Source: DATJPR01 sp963843525
GTDB taxonomy: Bacteria > Bacteroidota > Ignavibacteria > UBA10030 > UBA6906
Length of the DNA: 64,000 bases
Assembly (NCBI GenBank): GCA_963843525.1
Contig: CAWJKM010000007.1
Coordinates: forward strand, 992,001 to 1,056,000
Reading direction: 5' to 3'
The stretch's first letter is position 1. Each line of letters begins with the position of its first letter. The notes below the pieces were generated by a model. That model was not told where the DNA came from. It did not search any database and saw only the letters and a list, made by a program, of their open reading frames with translations. This document shows positions 1 to 8,271 of the stretch, one piece after another. The position numbers were made by a program, and so were the translations under genes.

Positions 1-804
1 CGCGTCCGCGGATTTACCCAGGACGACGCACATATTTATTGCGCGCAGGACCAGTTGAAAGATGAGATCAAACGGACTGTGGAACTGACGCAACTTGTGT
101 TTTCAACGTTCGGCATGGAAGTCACCACGAGGCTCTCGTATCGCGACGACAAGAATGTCGAGAAATATGGCGGCGACACGAAATACTGGGAGCAGGCGCA
201 ACGGGAAATCAAGGAAGTTGCAGACGAGATGGGGCTCAAGTACTTCATCGGCATAGGAGAAGCGTCGTTTTACGGGCCGAAGATCGATTTCATGGTAAAG
301 GACGCCATTGGACGTACGTGGCAGCTCGGGACTGTGCAGGTGGACTATGTCATGCCGGAGCGTTTCAATCTCGAATACACAGGGAGCGACGGGCAGAAGC
401 ACCGTCCCGTAATCATTCACAGGGCCCCTTTCGGGTCCATGGAACGCTTCGTCGGCCTTCTGATCGAGCATTATGCGGGTGAATTCCCCGTTTGGCTGGC
501 TCCTGTGCAGGCGGTAGTTCTTCCCATTACCGGCAACCAGCTTGATTATGCGCAGAAAATTCACGATGATATAAAGAATTTGGGAATCCGGGCGGAAATC
601 GACGACCGGAACGAAAAGATTGGGTACAAGATCCGGGAATGGGAAACGAAGAAGGTTCCCTACATGCTTGTCGTTGGCGAGAAAGAGCGCGCTTCCGATA
701 GCGTGTCGTTGCGTCTCCACAAAAAAGGAGACCAGGGGTCCGTCTCCGTCGCAGAAGCAGTGCGCCAGATCCTGGAAAAGATCAGCTCTAAAGCAGCGAA
801 TTAA
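1..804 (+). CDS. thrS: Threonyl-tRNA synthetase, C-terminal part (5' end outside window)
   Basis: The reading frame is open from base 1 and gives 267 residues, so only the C-terminal part of this usually 640-residue enzyme is present. It charges tRNA-Thr with threonine in the cytoplasm. Class II motif 2 is visible at fragment residues 3-14 (RGFTQDDAHIYC) and motif 3 around residue 144 (GSMERFVG), followed by the anticodon-binding domain from about residue 162 (FPVWLAPVQ). It is the first gene of the classical thrS-infC-rpmI-rplT-pheS-pheT translation operon; infC begins 71 bases downstream. Nothing unusual is seen in the visible part. Confidence 0.97.
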   Translation, partial: RVRGFTQDDAHIYCAQDQLKDEIKRTVELTQLVFSTFGMEVTTRLSYRDDKNVEKYGGDTKYWEQAQREIKEVADEMGLKYFIGIGEASFYGPKIDFMVKDAIGRTWQLGTVQVDYVMPERFNLEYTGSDGQKHRPVIIHRAPFGSMERFVGLLIEHYAGEFPVWLAPVQAVVLPITGNQLDYAQKIHDDIKNLGIRAEIDDRNEKIGYKIREWETKKVPYMLVVGEKERASDSVSLRLHKKGDQGSVSVAEAVRQILEKISSKAAN

Positions 805-875
805 AAAAGGAGTCTCCGACTATCGTACTCACACGGCCAAGCTCAACGTACTCGAAACAGCGCACAGGAGCCCCC

Positions 876-1484
876 ATCAGCAAAGAAAAACGTCCGCGGA
901 TCAATGAAGAGATCCGCGTTCCGGAAGTTCGGGTGATTGACCAGCACGGCGGTCAACTCGGCGTTATGACACCGGCGGAGGCTGTCCGAATGGCGGCGGA
1001 ACGTGAAGCCGACCTCGTCGAAATCGTGCCGAACGCGAACCCACCCGTGTGCAAGATTATAAATTTCGGCAAGTTCAAGTACGAGCTTGCCAAAAAGGAC
1101 AAGATTCAAAAGAAGCATCAGCACGTCTCGTTGCTGAAAGAGCTTCGATTTCACGTCAACACGGACACGCACGACTTCGACTTCAAGGCCAAGCACGCCC
1201 GGCAGTTTCTGCTCGACGGCCACAAGGTCAAAGCGACGGTGGTGTTCAAAGGACGGGAAATCACGTACAAGGACAAGGGCGACCAGTTGCTCGTCCGGTT
1301 GGCGGACAGGCTGAAGGACTACTCGAAGATCGACCAGGCTGCGCACATGGAGGGGAGGAGCATGATCATGATCCTTTCCCCCGAGCGGAAGAAAAAAGTC
1401 GAGACGAAAGAGGAGCCAAAGATCGAGACCAAGCCCGAGGCCAACCCCGAGGCCAAGCCCGAGACGAAACCGCTGGAAGCATAA
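876..1484 (+). CDS. infC: Translation initiation factor IF-3 with AUC start codon
   Basis: IF-3 binds the 30S subunit and proofreads start-codon selection. I place the start at ATC 876, preceded by the Shine-Dalgarno sequence AGGAG at 866-870 with 5 bases of spacing; this gives the family N-terminus SKEKRPRINEEIRVPEVRV. Starting at the GTG at 933 would delete the conserved RINEEIR segment. A rare AUU/AUC start is the known device by which IF-3 represses its own mRNA. The protein is 202 residues: N domain about 1-80, C domain about 85-172, then a charged K/E/P tail of about 30 residues with repeated KPE units that extends beyond the core IF-3 fold. Located between thrS and rpmI. Confidence 0.95.
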   Translation: MSKEKRPRINEEIRVPEVRVIDQHGGQLGVMTPAEAVRMAAEREADLVEIVPNANPPVCKIINFGKFKYELAKKDKIQKKHQHVSLLKELRFHVNTDTHDFDFKAKHARQFLLDGHKVKATVVFKGREITYKDKGDQLLVRLADRLKDYSKIDQAAHMEGRSMIMILSPERKKKVETKEEPKIETKPEANPEAKPETKPLEA

Positions 1485-1503
1485 CACGAAGGAAGAGAAT
1501 CAA

Positions 1504-1698
1504 ATGCCGAAAATGAAATCGCGCAGCAGCGCAAAGAAGCGCTTCAGGCTCACCGGCTCAGGAAAAGTCAAGCGCGGGACCGCGTACCGGAGTCACATCC
1601 TGACCTCCAAGACGACGAAGAGAAAGCGCAAACTGCGCGGTCCCCATCTCGTTTCAAAGGCGGATGAGCGCAATGTGAAAATCATGCTGCAGAGCTGA
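1504..1698 (+). CDS. rpmI: 50S ribosomal protein L35
   Basis: A 64-residue basic protein of normal L35 length, starting MPKMKSRSSAKKRF and containing the family's lysine/arginine-rich core (TTKRKRKLRGP). It is a structural protein of the large ribosomal subunit. The start ATG follows the Shine-Dalgarno-like GGAAGAG 19 bases after infC, consistent with co-transcription. A terminator-like hairpin lies between this gene and rplT. Confidence 0.97.
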   Translation: MPKMKSRSSAKKRFRLTGSGKVKRGTAYRSHILTSKTTKRKRKLRGPHLVSKADERNVKIMLQS

Positions 1699-1728
1699 CC
1701 TTTTTCAGTAGGAAGCTGTATCGTTCAT

Positions 1729-1754
1729 CCCTTCCGGAACCGGGAGGGGTTTTT
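1729..1754 (+). terminator. Terminator-like hairpin between rpmI and rplT
   Basis: The arms cccttccgg (1729-1737) and ccgggaggg (1740-1748) can pair over their whole length apart from the few innermost bases needed for a loop, and are followed by G and five T residues (1750-1754). This is the form of an intrinsic terminator or attenuator placed inside a ribosomal-protein operon, 24 bases before the rplT start. Whether it terminates constitutively or responds to L20 is not visible. Confidence 0.6.
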
Positions 1755-1777
1755 ATCCACCACACACAAGAGCAACA

Positions 1778-2125
1778 ATGCCTCGTTCGCAGAACAAAGT
1801 TGCCTCCCATCGCCGTCGCAAGCGCGTTATGGCGCGCGCGAAAGGCTCATGGGGTGCGAGAAGCAAAGTCTATACGGTGGCGAAGCATCACGTCGACAAA
1901 GGGCTGCAGTACGCCTACCGTGACCGCAGGACCAAGAAACGTATCTTCCGTCAGTTGTGGATCGCCCGAATCAACGCGGCAGCCCGGCTGAACGGGACCA
2001 CCTATTCTCGTCTCATCGCCGCGCTCGCGACTAAGGAAGTCGGGATCAACCGGAAGGTCCTTGCGGACCTCGCCGTGTCCAGTCCCACGGCATTCAGTGA
2101 AGTCGTGAAATTCGCACTGGCGTAA
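1778..2125 (+). CDS. rplT: 50S ribosomal protein L20
   Basis: A 115-residue protein of normal L20 length, beginning MPRSQNKVASHRRRKRV with the long basic N-terminal helix typical of L20 and ending in the globular domain (INRKVLADLAVSSPTAF). It is needed for early assembly of the 50S subunit and in several bacteria represses its own operon by binding the leader mRNA. Follows rpmI by 79 bases that contain a terminator-like hairpin, so its expression may be separately tuned. Confidence 0.97.
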   Translation: MPRSQNKVASHRRRKRVMARAKGSWGARSKVYTVAKHHVDKGLQYAYRDRRTKKRIFRQLWIARINAAARLNGTTYSRLIAALATKEVGINRKVLADLAVSSPTAFSEVVKFALA

Positions 2126-2220
2126 GCGTTCTTCGTCTTCCCATTCGCCGGGGCTCATGCCGTTTCAGGGATGGGCGTCGTCGGGTGGGAAGATCTCTTT
2201 TTCATCCCAACCCTTCCGTT

Positions 2221-3228
2221 ATGCAATCTCTTGTCGATCAACTCCGCGCCCAGGCGGGATCAGATATTGAACTGGTTCGTGACCAGGACGGACTCGAGGC
2301 CTTTCGCGTGCGCTATCTCGTGCGCAAAGGGCAGGTGGCCGCACTCTTCGACCGGATGAAGGATGTGCCGCCGGACGAACGCCCCGCGCTCGGCAAAAGC
2401 CTCAATGAGCTCCGGTCGTATGTCCAATCGCTCTACGACAGGCGGCTCGGCGAGCTGAAGTCTTCGCCCGCAACGGAACCCGCCGCCGATAGTACGCTGC
2501 CCGGCAGGATGTCGTTCGTCGGTTCGCGGCATCCCCTGACGCAGACGCTGGACGAAATCAAATCCATTTTCACCGGGATGGGCTTCAGCATGGCGGACGG
2601 ACCGGAACTGGAGGACGACTACCATAACTTCGGCGCCCTGAATTTTCCGCCCGACCATCCTGCCCGCGACATGCAGGACACCTTCTTTGTCAGCAAGGAC
2701 GCCCTGTTGCGTACCCATACCTCGCCGGTGCAGATCCGGATCATGGAACAGGAACAACCGCCGATTCGCGCGATCATGCCCGGGAAAGTGTACCGGAACG
2801 AGGCGATCAACGCGCGAAGTTATTGCATGTTCCACCAGGTCGAGGGGTTGTGCGTTGACAAGGGCGTCACGTTCAGCGATCTGAAAGGCACGTTGATTTC
2901 GTTCATCAAGCAGTATTACGGGAGCAGCCTCAAATACCGTTTCCGTCCGACGTTCTTTCCCTTCACCGAGCCGAGCGCGGATATCTACATCACCTGTTTC
3001 ATTTGCGGGGGGAAAGGGTGCCGGATGTGCAAGCAGCTTGGATGGCTCGAGATCCTCGGATGCGGAATGGTGCACCCGAACGTGTTTCGTTCGGTCGGTT
3101 ACGACCCGGAGGTCTACACCGGGTATGCGTTCGGGATGGGGATCGAACGCATCGCCATTTTGCGGTACGGCATCGATGATATCCGGCTGTTCTTTGAGAA
3201 CGATGTGCGTTTCCTTTCGCAGTTCTGA
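2221..3228 (+). CDS. pheS: Phenylalanyl-tRNA synthetase alpha subunit
   Basis: Catalytic subunit of the alpha2-beta2 enzyme that charges tRNA-Phe. The chosen ATG at 2221 gives MQSLVDQLRAQ and a 335-residue protein with the usual N-terminal coiled coil (about 1-95) and class II catalytic domain; an in-frame GTG at 2185 would add 12 atypical residues. Motif 3 is seen near the C-terminus (YAFGMGIERIAILRYGI). A Cys-rich insert, CFICGGKGCRMCK, sits around residues 259-271. The 95-base gap after rplT holds a small imperfect hairpin (GGGTGGGA with TCCCAACCC) ahead of the start; no clear leader peptide was found. Confidence 0.96.
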   Translation: MQSLVDQLRAQAGSDIELVRDQDGLEAFRVRYLVRKGQVAALFDRMKDVPPDERPALGKSLNELRSYVQSLYDRRLGELKSSPATEPAADSTLPGRMSFVGSRHPLTQTLDEIKSIFTGMGFSMADGPELEDDYHNFGALNFPPDHPARDMQDTFFVSKDALLRTHTSPVQIRIMEQEQPPIRAIMPGKVYRNEAINARSYCMFHQVEGLCVDKGVTFSDLKGTLISFIKQYYGSSLKYRFRPTFFPFTEPSADIYITCFICGGKGCRMCKQLGWLEILGCGMVHPNVFRSVGYDPEVYTGYAFGMGIERIAILRYGIDDIRLFFENDVRFLSQF

Positions 3229-3269
3229 TTTCTGATCACTTTTCACGACACTTTGATTTTCCACTTCCC

Positions 3270-5687
3270 ATGCGCGTCCTTCAACGTTGGCTGCAAGACT
3301 ACCTGAAGTTCTCCATTCCGCCGGAAACACTGGTGGAGAAGTTGACCATGCTTGGTCTGGAATTTGAGCAATGGGAGAACCTGGGGAAGAAGTTCGATGG
3401 GTTTGTGGTCGGACTGGTCGAAGAGTGTGTGAAACATCCGAACGCCGACCGGCTGACGGTCTGCCGGGTCAATGTCGGCAAGGAAACTCTCCAGGTCGTG
3501 TGCGGGGCACCAAATGTGGCTGAAGGTCAGAAGGTCGCCCTCGGACGCGTGGGTGCGACTGTCCCAAGGAATATGCACGACCCTTCAGGAATTCCGTTTG
3601 TCCTGACGCAGGCGAAGATCCGGGGCATCGAATCGTTCGGCATGATCTGTTCCGCAGCCGAGCTGGACCTTGGGACCGATGCCGACGGGATACTGGTCCT
3701 GGACGGATCCGCAAAAGCGGGCACGCCCCTCGCAAAGCATTTTGGAATGGACGACATAGCCTTCGATGTCGAGATTACTCCGAACCGTCCCGATTGGCTG
3801 AGCCATATCGGCGTGGCGCGGGAAATCGGTATACTGACCGGGAAACGTCCGGTGCTCCCGAAGGTCAGAGTGAAGGAGGGGAAAAACCCGGTCCAGCGTT
3901 TCCTGCGTGTCCGTGTCGAAGACAAGAAGAACTGCCTCCGTTTCGCCGCCCGCGTGATCCGCGGGGTGAAAATCGGCCCGTCCCCGAAGTGGTTGCAGGA
4001 CCGTCTGCGCAACGTCGGTCTTCGGCCGCGCAATACTATTGTGGACATTACGAACTATGTCATGCTCGAGTGCGGCCATCCCCTCCACGCATTCGATTAT
4101 GCGCTGCTGCAGGGTGGAACAATTGTCGTTCGACAGGCTGCGCCCGGTGTGGAGTTCACGACCCTGGATGGAAACGTCCACCGCTTGCCGGATGATGCCG
4201 TCATGGTCTGCGACAGCACCCGGGAAGTGTCGATCGCAGGGATCATGGGCGGTCAGAACTCTGAAATCAACGAAGCCACGGTCGATGTCGTCCTCGAGAG
4301 TGCGTACTGGAATCCCGCATCGATCCGCAGGACTTCGAAAACGCTCGGTATCATGACTGATGCCTCGCAGCGTTTTGAGCGCGGCGCGGATCCCGGAGCG
4401 GTGCGTTATGCACTCGACCGTGCCACGGCGATGGTCGCCGAGCTTGCGGGTGGGGAAGTGCTGCGCGGTGTTGTGGACATCTATCCCAAGAAATTGCGTC
4501 CCCGCGTCGTGGGACTTCGGCCCGGTCGCGTGAACGATGTTCTCGGGACGTCGCTTCGTCCGGCGGAGATCGTGGCGGCCCTCAAACCGCTGGATATCCT
4601 TCCCGTACGCAAGGGGAAGGGAAGCATCGAATTCAGAATCCCCACGTATCGGGTGGATATCGACCAGGAAATCGATCTCATCGAAGAGGTGGCGCGGGTG
4701 CACGGCTACGATGAGATCGAGCCGAAGATGCACACAGCGATAGACTTTTCCCGTCCCCTGGAGCGCCACCATGTTGCAGACGCGGTTCGGGCCCAGTTCA
4801 TCGGACAGGGGTTTCGCGAAATAATTACCAATCCGATGCAGGATGAAGAGCGCACCCGGGTGGAGGGAATTACCCCCGTGCGTATTCTCAATCCCCTCAG
4901 TAAGGAGATGGGTGTGATGCGGTCGAGTCTCATCCCGGGGATGCTTCAGGTAGTGGCGGTGAACATGAACAGGGGAGCGGACGACCTCCGATTGTTCGAA
5001 ATAGGGCATGTTTTCGCCGAAGATCCACAGGCTGAGGGCCGGCTGGTGGGGAATTACGCCGAGGAAGAGCGGGTTGGCGTCCTTATTTGTGGGAGCCGGC
5101 GACCGGAACATTGGTCGGAGCCGGCTGCCCCGGTGGACCTCTTCGATTTGAAAGGTGCTCTGGAGACAGCCCTTGAAGCATTGGGGCTTGACAAAATTCG
5201 CTTTATTTCCTATCCTACCAGCAATGGTTTAACAGAACACACGCTGGCCGTTGAAATACAAGGACTTCACGCCGGGACCCTAGGCAAGGTAGCAGCCGGC
5301 ATGCTCAAGCGGTTTGGAATTGAGGGCGATGTGTTTTCTGGTGAACTCCGGCTCGCATTACTCAAGAGGCAAGTTCAGGAACCTTACCGGCCTCTGCCGC
5401 GATTCCCCAAAGTCAGGAGGGACGTTGCGTTTGTGGTCGATGCCGGGACGGAAGCTGCCTCGGTGGAAAATGAAATTCGTCGAGCGGGAGGAGAACTCCT
5501 GGTTTCCGTGAGAGTGTTCGATGTGTATGAAGGGAAGGGGTTGCCCGAAGGAAAGAAAAGTCTTGCGTTTGCTCTCTCCCTGATGTCTGCAGTGAAGACT
5601 CTGGAAGAGAGGGAGATAGACGCTGCTGTTGCTGACATCATCAAGCACATCGGGCAGAAGTTCGGTGCCGTTCTACGGAGCGCCTGA
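3270..5687 (+). CDS. pheT: Phenylalanyl-tRNA synthetase beta subunit
   Basis: Beta subunit of PheRS, 805 residues, the usual length for bacteria. Domains in order: tRNA-binding OB fold (about 40-150; KHPNADRLTVCRVNVG), B3/4 editing domain (about 210-395, containing VDITNYVMLECGHPLHAFD), B5 domain (about 405-475), catalytic-like core, and C-terminal FDX-ACB domain that grips the tRNA (about 712-803; PRFPKVRRDVAFVVD). It lies 41 bases after pheS in the same operon and is followed within 22 bases by a coiled-coil gene. Confidence 0.97.
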   Translation: MRVLQRWLQDYLKFSIPPETLVEKLTMLGLEFEQWENLGKKFDGFVVGLVEECVKHPNADRLTVCRVNVGKETLQVVCGAPNVAEGQKVALGRVGATVPRNMHDPSGIPFVLTQAKIRGIESFGMICSAAELDLGTDADGILVLDGSAKAGTPLAKHFGMDDIAFDVEITPNRPDWLSHIGVAREIGILTGKRPVLPKVRVKEGKNPVQRFLRVRVEDKKNCLRFAARVIRGVKIGPSPKWLQDRLRNVGLRPRNTIVDITNYVMLECGHPLHAFDYALLQGGTIVVRQAAPGVEFTTLDGNVHRLPDDAVMVCDSTREVSIAGIMGGQNSEINEATVDVVLESAYWNPASIRRTSKTLGIMTDASQRFERGADPGAVRYALDRATAMVAELAGGEVLRGVVDIYPKKLRPRVVGLRPGRVNDVLGTSLRPAEIVAALKPLDILPVRKGKGSIEFRIPTYRVDIDQEIDLIEEVARVHGYDEIEPKMHTAIDFSRPLERHHVADAVRAQFIGQGFREIITNPMQDEERTRVEGITPVRILNPLSKEMGVMRSSLIPGMLQVVAVNMNRGADDLRLFEIGHVFAEDPQAEGRLVGNYAEEERVGVLICGSRRPEHWSEPAAPVDLFDLKGALETALEALGLDKIRFISYPTSNGLTEHTLAVEIQGLHAGTLGKVAAGMLKRFGIEGDVFSGELRLALLKRQVQEPYRPLPRFPKVRRDVAFVVDAGTEAASVENEIRRAGGELLVSVRVFDVYEGKGLPEGKKSLAFALSLMSAVKTLEEREIDAAVADIIKHIGQKFGAVLRSA

Positions 5688-5709
5688 TTTCTGAAGTCAG
5701 GAAGGAAGG

Positions 5710-6057
5710 ATGGTAGAACAGGATAGCGGACAAGCAGACAGAGTGGAAACCCAACTCACAGAAAAGAACACTCTGGACGCCTCTCTCAACGGTTTATGGG
5801 AGAGAGCTCGAAGTGCCGTCGATCTGATAGCGAGACTGCGCGAAGAGAAGCATGCCCTCGAGCAGAGGGTGCGCGAGCTCGAGCACCGGATGCAGACGGT
5901 CCAGCAGGAATTTCGAGACGTCCAAGAACAGCTCAAGGCGAAACCGCTTCAGCAAGTCGATCAGGAATCAATCCCGCCGATCTTCTCCAATGGCGACCGT
6001 GAGGCACTGAAGGGTCGCCTCAAAGAGATCCTGGCGAAACTTGATGCGTATCTTTGA
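5710..6057 (+). CDS. Coiled-coil protein, ZapB-like, next to zapA
   Basis: A 115-residue protein with no signal peptide. Residues about 35-85 form a heptad-rich coiled coil (RLREEKHALEQRVRELEHRM), and a short C-terminal segment (REALKGRLKEILAKLDAYL) ends the protein. The small size, coiled coil and position immediately before zapA suggest a cell-division accessory protein comparable to ZapB; this is inference from context, since coiled coils show little sequence signature. The gap to the zapA start is 33 bases, so co-transcription is likely. Confidence 0.7.
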   Translation: MVEQDSGQADRVETQLTEKNTLDASLNGLWERARSAVDLIARLREEKHALEQRVRELEHRMQTVQQEFRDVQEQLKAKPLQQVDQESIPPIFSNGDREALKGRLKEILAKLDAYL

Positions 6058-6090
6058 TTGTTCCCTACGTTGATCATTGATCGTACCCAT

Positions 6091-6381
6091 ATGCCCATGG
6101 AACGAAAAAGCATCAGAGTCAAAATCTTTGGGTCCGAGTATCCTCTTCGCGGGGAAAGCGAGGAGTTTACGCGGCGGGTAGCGACGTACGTTGATGAGAT
6201 GATCAGTTCGATCCACGCGAAAATCCCGGAACAGCCGACGTTGACAGTCGCCGTTCTCTCCGCCCTGAACATTACAGAGGATTTTTTCAAGGAACGGGAG
6301 CGCTCGCGCGAAATGACTGCGATGGTCCGGGGGGAAATCGACAAGCTGACAGAGTATTTCGACACCTGCCTGCACGAGTAG
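6091..6381 (+). CDS. zapA: Cell division protein ZapA
   Basis: A 96-residue protein of the ZapA family, which bundles FtsZ protofilaments at the division ring. Family hallmarks are the N-terminal beta strand region (IRVKIFGSEYPLRGE), the conserved helix VATYVDEMI and the segment LTVAVLSALNITEDFF before a C-terminal coiled coil. ATG 6091 is chosen (ATG 6097 is equally possible); a TTG at 6058 in the same frame would add an atypical leader. It is followed by a 6S-like RNA and rny, an order in which zapA sits next to the 6S RNA gene as in many bacteria. Confidence 0.9.
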   Translation: MPMERKSIRVKIFGSEYPLRGESEEFTRRVATYVDEMISSIHAKIPEQPTLTVAVLSALNITEDFFKERERSREMTAMVRGEIDKLTEYFDTCLHE

Positions 6382-6407
6382 CAGGGCAGGCCGCCTTCAG
6401 CCGTTCT

Positions 6408-6436
6408 TTGCATAACGTTGTCCTGTCGTGTACGGA
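6408..6436 (+). promoter_or_regulatory. Possible promoter of the 6S-like RNA
   Basis: TTGCAT (6408-6413) and TACGGA (6431-6436) are separated by 17 bases. The -10 is a poor match, but the predicted start (about 6443) falls on the first bases of the closing stem of the RNA described next. Confidence 0.4.
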
Positions 6437-6440
6437 ATGA

Positions 6441-6679
6441 AATCCGCACCGTCAGCCGTCTCAACACAAAATAAAGAACCAACACTTTGTTTGCTGGGAG
6501 CCCGGCTCGCGCGCGTTGATTGCATGCCCCACGCCGTTTGGCAGTCTTGCCATGACCCCTGCTGTTTGGGGAGAGCGAGAATGGGGAAGCAAAAAACGCA
6601 CCGGCGTGCACCCACTGTGCTTGGAAGGGGTTCTTTACATGTGCCTTCCTGATGCGGTTGTGCAGTGCGGATTTTTTTT
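6441..6679 (+). ncRNA. ssrS: Probable 6S RNA (ssrS-like)
   Basis: The 330-base gap between zapA and rny has no convincing ORF but strong long-range pairing. The closing stem is aatccgcac (6441-6449) with gtgcggatt (6665-6673), directly followed by a T run to 6679. A second perfect 9-bp stem is taaagaacc (6472-6480) with ggttcttta (6629-6637). Inner pairings include ctcgc (6506-6510) with gcgag (6575-6579) and the hairpin ggca/tgcc near 6540-6551. A single rod-like RNA ending in a terminator, adjacent to zapA, is the 6S RNA arrangement; 6S RNA binds the sigma70 holoenzyme in stationary phase. At about 239 bases it is somewhat longer than the typical 180-200. Identification rests on position and architecture, not on a covariance-model match. 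Confidence 0.6.
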
Positions 6680-6714
6680 CCGTCAAGCTGTTTCCCTGCA
6701 ACGAAGGAGGATGT

Positions 6715-8271
6715 ATGGAACTTCAGATCCTTATTGCCATTGCCGCGCTGTTCGGCGGCGGGGCGGTTGGATGGATGCTCAATGCACGCAGTGGGCAGAA
6801 TAAGATCACGTCGGCAAAAGACGCCGCCCGGAAAATCATCGAGGCGGCCGGAAAAGAATCGGAGACACTGAAACGCGAGAAGCTCCTTGAAGTGAAGGAT
6901 GAATGGTACCAGAAGAAAAAGGAGTTCGACGCAGACGTTCAAAGCAAGCGGAGCAAACTTCAGGCGCAGGAAAAGGCTCTGGAAATCCGTGAGGAAAACA
7001 TCGACCGGAAGGTCGAGCTCCTCGGGAAAAAAGAACGGGAACAGGTGAATTTCAAGCGTCAGATTGAAGAACGGGCCCGCGCCGTCGATCAGCGGCAGAC
7101 GGAGTTTGAAAAACTGGTCGTAGAGGAGAATATCAAGCTGGAGCGAATTTCGGGCCTCTCGCGCGACGACGCGAAGAAGATGCTGATCGAGAATCTGACG
7201 AATGAAGCACGCAGCGAAGCGGCCCAAACGATGAAGGAAATTCGTGACAAGGCCCGCGACGAAGCGCGAAAGGAATCGCAAAAGATCATTATCCAGGCGA
7301 TCCAGCGGACGGCCGCCGATCATTCCGTGGAAACGACGGTCAGCGTGCTGAATATCCAGAGTGATGAGATGAAGGGACGCATCATCGGGCGTGAAGGGAG
7401 GAATATCCGTGCTTTTGAAGCTGCCACGGGAGTCGATGTGATCGTCGACGATACGCCGGAGGCGGTCATCCTCTCCGCATTCGATCCCTTCCGCCGGGAA
7501 GTGGCACGCATTGCGCTCGAACGGCTGATCGCCGATGGCCGGATCCATCCTGCGCGCATCGAGGAAGTCGTGGACAAAGTCCGCGGCGAACTCGAGGAGG
7601 AAATCCTTCGCGTCGGCGAAAACACCCTGATCGAGGTCGGCCTCCATCCGACGCACAAGGAGATCCTGAGCCTTGTGGGAAGGATGAAATACCGGTCGAG
7701 CTACGGACAGAACATGCTGCAACATAGTATCGAGGTGGCCTATCTTTCGGGAATGATGGCCGCGGAATTGGGTCTGGATGCGCAACTGGCAAAGCGGGCA
7801 GGGCTCTTCCACGACATCGGGAAGTGCGTGGACCGGTCCATCGAGGGACCGCACGCGCTGATTGGTTTTGAGCTGCTGAAAAAGTACGGCGAACACCAGA
7901 TTGTGGCGAATGCCGTGGGTTCGCATCACGATGATATCCCGATGGAATCGCCGATCGCTCCCCTCGTCCAGGCGGCCGACGCCATCAGCGGTGCCCGCCC
8001 CGGAGCCCGTCGCGAGTCGGTGGAGGGATATGTGAAGCGGCTGGAAAAACTCGAATCGTTCGCCCAGGGATTCCATGGGGTTGCCAAGACCTATGCGATC
8101 CAGGCGGGCAGGGAGGTCCGGGTTGTGGTGGAACAGGACCATGTGGACGATACCATGGCCGACCAGCTGGCGCACGACATCGCGGCAAAAGTGGAGAAGG
8201 AGATGGAGTATCCCGGCCAGATCAAGGTGACCGTCATCCGTGAGTATCGGTCTGTCGCCTATGCAAAATGA
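6715..8271 (+). CDS. rny: Ribonuclease Y
   Basis: Membrane-anchored endoribonuclease that starts mRNA decay, 518 residues as usual. The start ATG 6715 follows a strong AAGGAGG (6704-6710). Order of domains: N-terminal transmembrane helix (about 3-22, LQILIAIAALFGGGAVGWML), long coiled coil (about 30-195), KH RNA-binding domain around residue 210-270 (GRIIGREGRNIRAFE) and HD metal-phosphohydrolase domain about 335-430 (AGLFHDIGK, HHDD). Its stop overlaps the coaE start by 11 bases. Confidence 0.96.
   Translation: MELQILIAIAALFGGGAVGWMLNARSGQNKITSAKDAARKIIEAAGKESETLKREKLLEVKDEWYQKKKEFDADVQSKRSKLQAQEKALEIREENIDRKVELLGKKEREQVNFKRQIEERARAVDQRQTEFEKLVVEENIKLERISGLSRDDAKKMLIENLTNEARSEAAQTMKEIRDKARDEARKESQKIIIQAIQRTAADHSVETTVSVLNIQSDEMKGRIIGREGRNIRAFEAATGVDVIVDDTPEAVILSAFDPFRREVARIALERLIADGRIHPARIEEVVDKVRGELEEEILRVGENTLIEVGLHPTHKEILSLVGRMKYRSSYGQNMLQHSIEVAYLSGMMAAELGLDAQLAKRAGLFHDIGKCVDRSIEGPHALIGFELLKKYGEHQIVANAVGSHHDDIPMESPIAPLVQAADAISGARPGARRESVEGYVKRLEKLESFAQGFHGVAKTYAIQAGREVRVVVEQDHVDDTMADQLAHDIAAKVEKEMEYPGQIKVTVIREYRSVAYAK

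Noticed and set aside
3585..5111. 508-codon open frame on the minus strand
   Set aside because: Antisense shadow of pheT.
6421..6679. RNase P RNA, tmRNA or SRP RNA in the zapA-rny gap
   Set aside because: The conserved core sequences of those RNAs are not present, and the single-rod fold with closing stem fits 6S RNA better.
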